A stretch of 64,000 nucleotides of DNA from Rhodoferax sp. TS-BS-61-7 (GTDB lineage Bacteria; Pseudomonadota; Gammaproteobacteria; Burkholderiales; Burkholderiaceae_C). The translations under genes and the position numbers were made by a program. Within the stretch, counting starts at the first letter, position 1, and every line of letters begins with the position of its first letter. Below, piece after piece: positions 61,188-64,000 of this stretch. The notes beneath the pieces were generated by a model, which ran no database searches, had not been told where the DNA came from, and saw only the letters and a program-made list of their open reading frames with translations. The stretch covers positions 62,001 through 126,000 of the forward strand of contig NZ_PTQY01000009.1 of assembly GCF_002943465.1 (NCBI RefSeq), read 5' to 3'.

Positions 61188-63848
61188 ATGGCCACCTCAC
61201 CCGCATTGACCCCCAGGCTGCAACTCGCACGCGCCTTGCGTGAGCGTTTTTTGGCGGAAGCCGGTAAGGCAGCGCTGGAGATCAGCGGTGCGGTGCAAGA
61301 GCGCCTTACGACGCTGATGGACGAGTTGGTCAACGCGCGCGAGTCCCAATCGCGCCGGGACACCTGGATGGCGTACAAGCGTTGCCGTCCCTTGTGGGTG
61401 GACGGCACCATGAAGGTTTGGCGCGAATGCCTGGATCCGCCCAAGCAAAAAAAGGCCGTGGGTCTGGAGGCAGCGGGCTTGGAGCTGGTGGGGACCGAAG
61501 TGGTAGAGAACAAGATTCTCGCCTCCCGTTTGGTCTTGGCTGTCAACGAAAAGGTACTGCCACAGCTCGATGATCTGCGGGTACGTATCCGGTTCCTGGA
61601 GAACCTGGAAGAACTGGAGGGCAACGATCTGCTGCGTCCCGAAGTGCTGGTGCTACTCATGGTGGAGCAGTGGGCACAGTCGGGCATGCCAGCGGAGTCT
61701 TGGCCCATGGTCAACGAAGTGGTGCAGCGTTTACTGATAGAGCGACTGGTTGTGGCCTACAAAAATGCCAACGACCTGCTGATCAGCAAAGGTGTAATGC
61801 CCACCATCGAACTCAAGGATCGTGTGAAGGCTCCGGTGCGTGCGCCGCAGCGCCCGCGTCCGCCGCCTGCGCCAGGCATGCCTCCACCGCCCGGTGACAT
61901 GTCGCCGAGTGGTTATGGTGACGTCGGCCATGGCATGAACCCCGGCGGCAATTACGCCCAAGCCTATGCACCCACGGGTCATGCAGGATTGGGCGGGGGT
62001 GCACAGCATTACCCTGGCAACCAGGGGGGTGCTGGTATGGATGCCGGGGGCGGTCATGGGGGTGGCGGGTATGCCCCGGGTGGCACACAGCATGCCAGTA
62101 TGGACGCTGGCGGCGGGCCTGCCGGTCCCGGTGGTTCCGCCAGTGGGCCGCGGTCTGGTGGGGGTGGATTCTTTGGTGGCCGTTTGGGTTGGGGTGGTGG
62201 TGCCTCGGCACCCGCAAGCCCAGGCAGCTCCGCCCCTCAGGCAGGGGCTTCCTCATCGCCGACACCTTTCTGGCGCCAGTCGTCTGGCTCTCACAGCATG
62301 CCGGGCCAAGCATATGGTGCGGGTGAGGAGACCCGAATGCTCACGGCCACCACGCCGATTGCACGTGCGCGCAGCCGCGCACAGGGCGTCATTGGGCAAA
62401 TCCGGCGCCTGTTTGTGAGCCATGGTGGTGGAGACTTCAGTGGCACGGCACACCACGCACCGTCGCCTGCATTGGCGGCTGCCATCGCGCCAGGTGTGTC
62501 CAATATGGTGTACGCCGCCGGCGGCACGATGTATGAGGACTACAGCCCGGCCGGAGTCGCTCGGGTGGCGGGTGACTTGCGCGAAAAGTCGACCGAACTC
62601 AAGAAAAAAGCTGAGACCAAGGGCGAAAAGGCCACGATCGAGATCGTGGCGCTGATGTTTCAAGCCATTCTGGCTGAAGAGCGTATTCCGCCTGGTATCC
62701 GCGTATGGTTTGCGCGCCTGCAAATGCCGGTGTTACGCGTTGCGTTGGAAGACCCTGACTTTTTTGGCACGGCTGACCACCCCGCTCGCCAACTGATTGA
62801 CCGCATGGGCTCTTGCGTCATGGGGTTTGATGCATCGGGTGTGCAGGGCGGTGCCATGGAAACCGAGATCAAGCGCATTGTGCAGGTCATCGAGCAATAC
62901 CCCGAAACGGGTAAAAAGGTGTACCAGATCGTCTTCGAGGAATTCCAGAAATTTCTCTCCAAATTTCTCACGGAAAAAGGGCCGACCCAAAAAGTGGTGA
63001 GTGTGGCCCAGCAGGTAGAGCAAAAAGAGACCCTGGCCATCCAGTACACCATCGAGATGCGCAATATGTTGAAAGACATGCCGGTGCGCGACGAGATCCG
63101 TGACTTCCTGTTCAAGGTCTGGGCCGAAGTGCTGGCCGTGGCGGCGGTGCGCAAGGGGCCGCAGCACGCCGATACGCTGGTGCTCAAAAAATCAGCAACA
63201 GACCTTATCTGGGCGGCCAGTGCCAAGCCCAACCGTGCCGACCGCGCGCGCGTGATTCAGGACTTGCCCAATCTGCTGTTGCGTCTGCGTTCGGGCATGA
63301 CTTTGCTCGCAATGCCGCCTAGCGAACAGGAAGGCCATGTCAAACGCATCAGCGATACGCTGGCTGACGCGTTTATGTCGAAGACACAAGCCATTCCGCA
63401 GGCCCAGATCGATGCCATGGCGCAGCGCTTGGGCAATCTGGAAGACTTTGTGTCTGAGGACGGCATGGGCGATTTGCCGCTGGATGCCGAGAGCATCGAG
63501 ATGATGCTGGGCATTGATGCCTCCGCTATCGAAGTGGTGGCCAATGGCGGCTCCAAACCCACGGCGGCCATGCTGGCCTGGGCGCAGGAGTTGCAGCTGG
63601 GATCCTGGTTCACGCTGGACCACAACAACCACATCACCCAGGTGCAGTTTGCTTGGCGCAGCGACCGCAAGCACCTGAACCTGTTTGCGTCCAGCGCCGG
63701 CAAGAGCTTCTTGATCCAGGGTGGACGTTTGGCTGCCTACCTGCAGGCGGGACTCTTGCTGCCGCAAGAGGAAGAAGCACTCACCGTGCGTGCCACGCGC
63801 GATGCCCTAGCCAAACTCGAAGCCAATCCCGAACGTCTGCTCGCCTGA
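61188..63848 (+). CDS. DUF1631 family protein
   Basis: An 886-residue cytosolic protein with N- and C-terminal helical DUF1631 regions (about 1-215 and 440-886; for example QSRRDTWMAYKRCRPLWVDG and LGSWFTLDHNNHITQVQFAW). They are separated by a roughly 170-residue Gly/Pro/Ala/Ser-rich, His-containing low-complexity linker (about 215-390). The C-terminal segment beginning GSWF resembles the PilZ-like ending of these proteins, suggesting c-di-GMP-linked function, but key PilZ RxxxR residues are not obvious. It is only 9 bases after secF. The function is unknown. Confidence 0.85.
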   Translation: MATSPALTPRLQLARALRERFLAEAGKAALEISGAVQERLTTLMDELVNARESQSRRDTWMAYKRCRPLWVDGTMKVWRECLDPPKQKKAVGLEAAGLELVGTEVVENKILASRLVLAVNEKVLPQLDDLRVRIRFLENLEELEGNDLLRPEVLVLLMVEQWAQSGMPAESWPMVNEVVQRLLIERLVVAYKNANDLLISKGVMPTIELKDRVKAPVRAPQRPRPPPAPGMPPPPGDMSPSGYGDVGHGMNPGGNYAQAYAPTGHAGLGGGAQHYPGNQGGAGMDAGGGHGGGGYAPGGTQHASMDAGGGPAGPGGSASGPRSGGGGFFGGRLGWGGGASAPASPGSSAPQAGASSSPTPFWRQSSGSHSMPGQAYGAGEETRMLTATTPIARARSRAQGVIGQIRRLFVSHGGGDFSGTAHHAPSPALAAAIAPGVSNMVYAAGGTMYEDYSPAGVARVAGDLREKSTELKKKAETKGEKATIEIVALMFQAILAEERIPPGIRVWFARLQMPVLRVALEDPDFFGTADHPARQLIDRMGSCVMGFDASGVQGGAMETEIKRIVQVIEQYPETGKKVYQIVFEEFQKFLSKFLTEKGPTQKVVSVAQQVEQKETLAIQYTIEMRNMLKDMPVRDEIRDFLFKVWAEVLAVAAVRKGPQHADTLVLKKSATDLIWAASAKPNRADRARVIQDLPNLLLRLRSGMTLLAMPPSEQEGHVKRISDTLADAFMSKTQAIPQAQIDAMAQRLGNLEDFVSEDGMGDLPLDAESIEMMLGIDASAIEVVANGGSKPTAAMLAWAQELQLGSWFTLDHNNHITQVQFAWRSDRKHLNLFASSAGKSFLIQGGRLAAYLQAGLLLPQEEEALTVRATRDALAKLEANPERLLA

Positions 63849-63859
63849 GTCGTGCGCAG

Positions 63860-63877
63860 TGAGGCCGAGCGGCCTCA
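63860..63877 (+). terminator. Hairpin after the DUF1631 gene
   Basis: TGAGGCC-GAGC-GGCCTCA, 11 bases past the stop. No T-tract. Confidence 0.4.
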
Positions 63878-63930
63878 AGTAGAGCCGGCCAACCCCGGTG
63901 GGTCGTCCACCGCCTTGTGCAGTGGGTTAC

Positions 63931-64000
63931 TTAATGGGCCACCCGCTCGGTGGCATCGTCGCACAGCTCGTCGAGCACCAGCGCATCGGGCTCCAGGCCA
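63931..64000 (-). CDS. 3' end of a minus-strand gene, cut by window edge
   Basis: Read from the right edge, an open minus-strand frame gives LEPDALVLDELCDDATERVA then H and TAA (63931-63933). Its acidic, leucine-rich composition and position convergent to the DUF1631 gene fit a real C-terminus. Only 22 codons and a stop are visible, so no family can be named. Confidence 0.4.
   Translation of the reverse strand, partial: GLEPDALVLDELCDDATERVAH

Noticed and set aside
61850..62350. Tandem repeat array in the DUF1631 gene
   Set aside because: The region is Gly/Pro-rich low-complexity coding sequence without a regular repeat unit.
1..64000. CRISPR arrays, IS elements, tRNA or rRNA genes
   Set aside because: I saw no spaced direct-repeat array, no transposase frame and no cloverleaf or rRNA-like sequence in the intergenic regions.

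Overview
The window is about 64 kb of a GC-rich, densely packed betaproteobacterial chromosome, most likely Burkholderiales, family Comamonadaceae, and close to Rhodoferax. The evidence is gene content (TfpZ and PglL next to pilA, DUF1631, DUF3717/DUF1289, fused indolepyruvate oxidoreductase, YhdP) and a dispersed repeat of about 65 bp of the kind I associate with Comamonadaceae genomes. The family and genus are inference. There is no prophage, IS element, CRISPR array, rRNA or tRNA that I can see. All coding regions look intact except the two cut by the window edges.

Layout. (1) 1-1.7 kb: end of sucD with a strong terminator, then a TerC-family membrane protein. (2) 1.9-11.6 kb: a tight six-gene signalling operon. 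It holds a CHASE2 Ser/Thr kinase, a PP2C phosphatase, an FHA protein, a CHASE2 class III nucleotide cyclase, a class II cyclic-nucleotide phosphodiesterase and a GAF-domain GspE/PilB-type ATPase. (3) 11.7-16.3 kb: a sigma-54 promoter, type IV pilin, PglL-type O-oligosaccharyltransferase, TfpZ-like accessory protein and a BepA-like M48 protease. Regions 2 and 3 together look like protein-phosphorylation and cyclic-nucleotide control beside type IV pilus functions. (4) 16.2-21.2 kb: a second terC behind a yybP-ykoY (Mn2+) riboswitch, then housekeeping genes (yaeQ, purB, a GST) and small proteins. (5) 21.3-28.4 kb: an eight-gene minus-strand operon (amine oxidase, DUF1365, cyclopropane synthase-like, chalcone-isomerase-like, MFS, DUF3833, SDR, NTF2-like), probably a membrane-lipid modification or stress operon. 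(6) 28.6-42.4 kb: diiron protein, degenerate HD-GYP-like protein, rfaE2, glnE, yhdP, nitrilase, a tiny membrane protein, mltA, cheV and a LysR regulator. (7) 42.6-52.5 kb: a complete L-rhamnose import and catabolism operon. (8) 52.5-57.8 kb: a 356-bp palindrome, a small exported protein coupled to an Lrp regulator, and a divergent fused indolepyruvate:ferredoxin oxidoreductase. (9) 58-64 kb: yajC-secD-secF, a DUF1631 protein and the tail of a minus-strand gene.

The least expected content is in two places. One is the kinase/phosphatase/FHA plus cyclase/phosphodiesterase operon that ends in a secretion-type ATPase directly before pilA. The other is a set of repeat families: six copies of a 65-bp repeat, two of which encode a signal peptide and a membrane helix; an 86-bp repeat inserted in frame in a flavoprotein gene; and a 356-bp perfect-ended palindrome.
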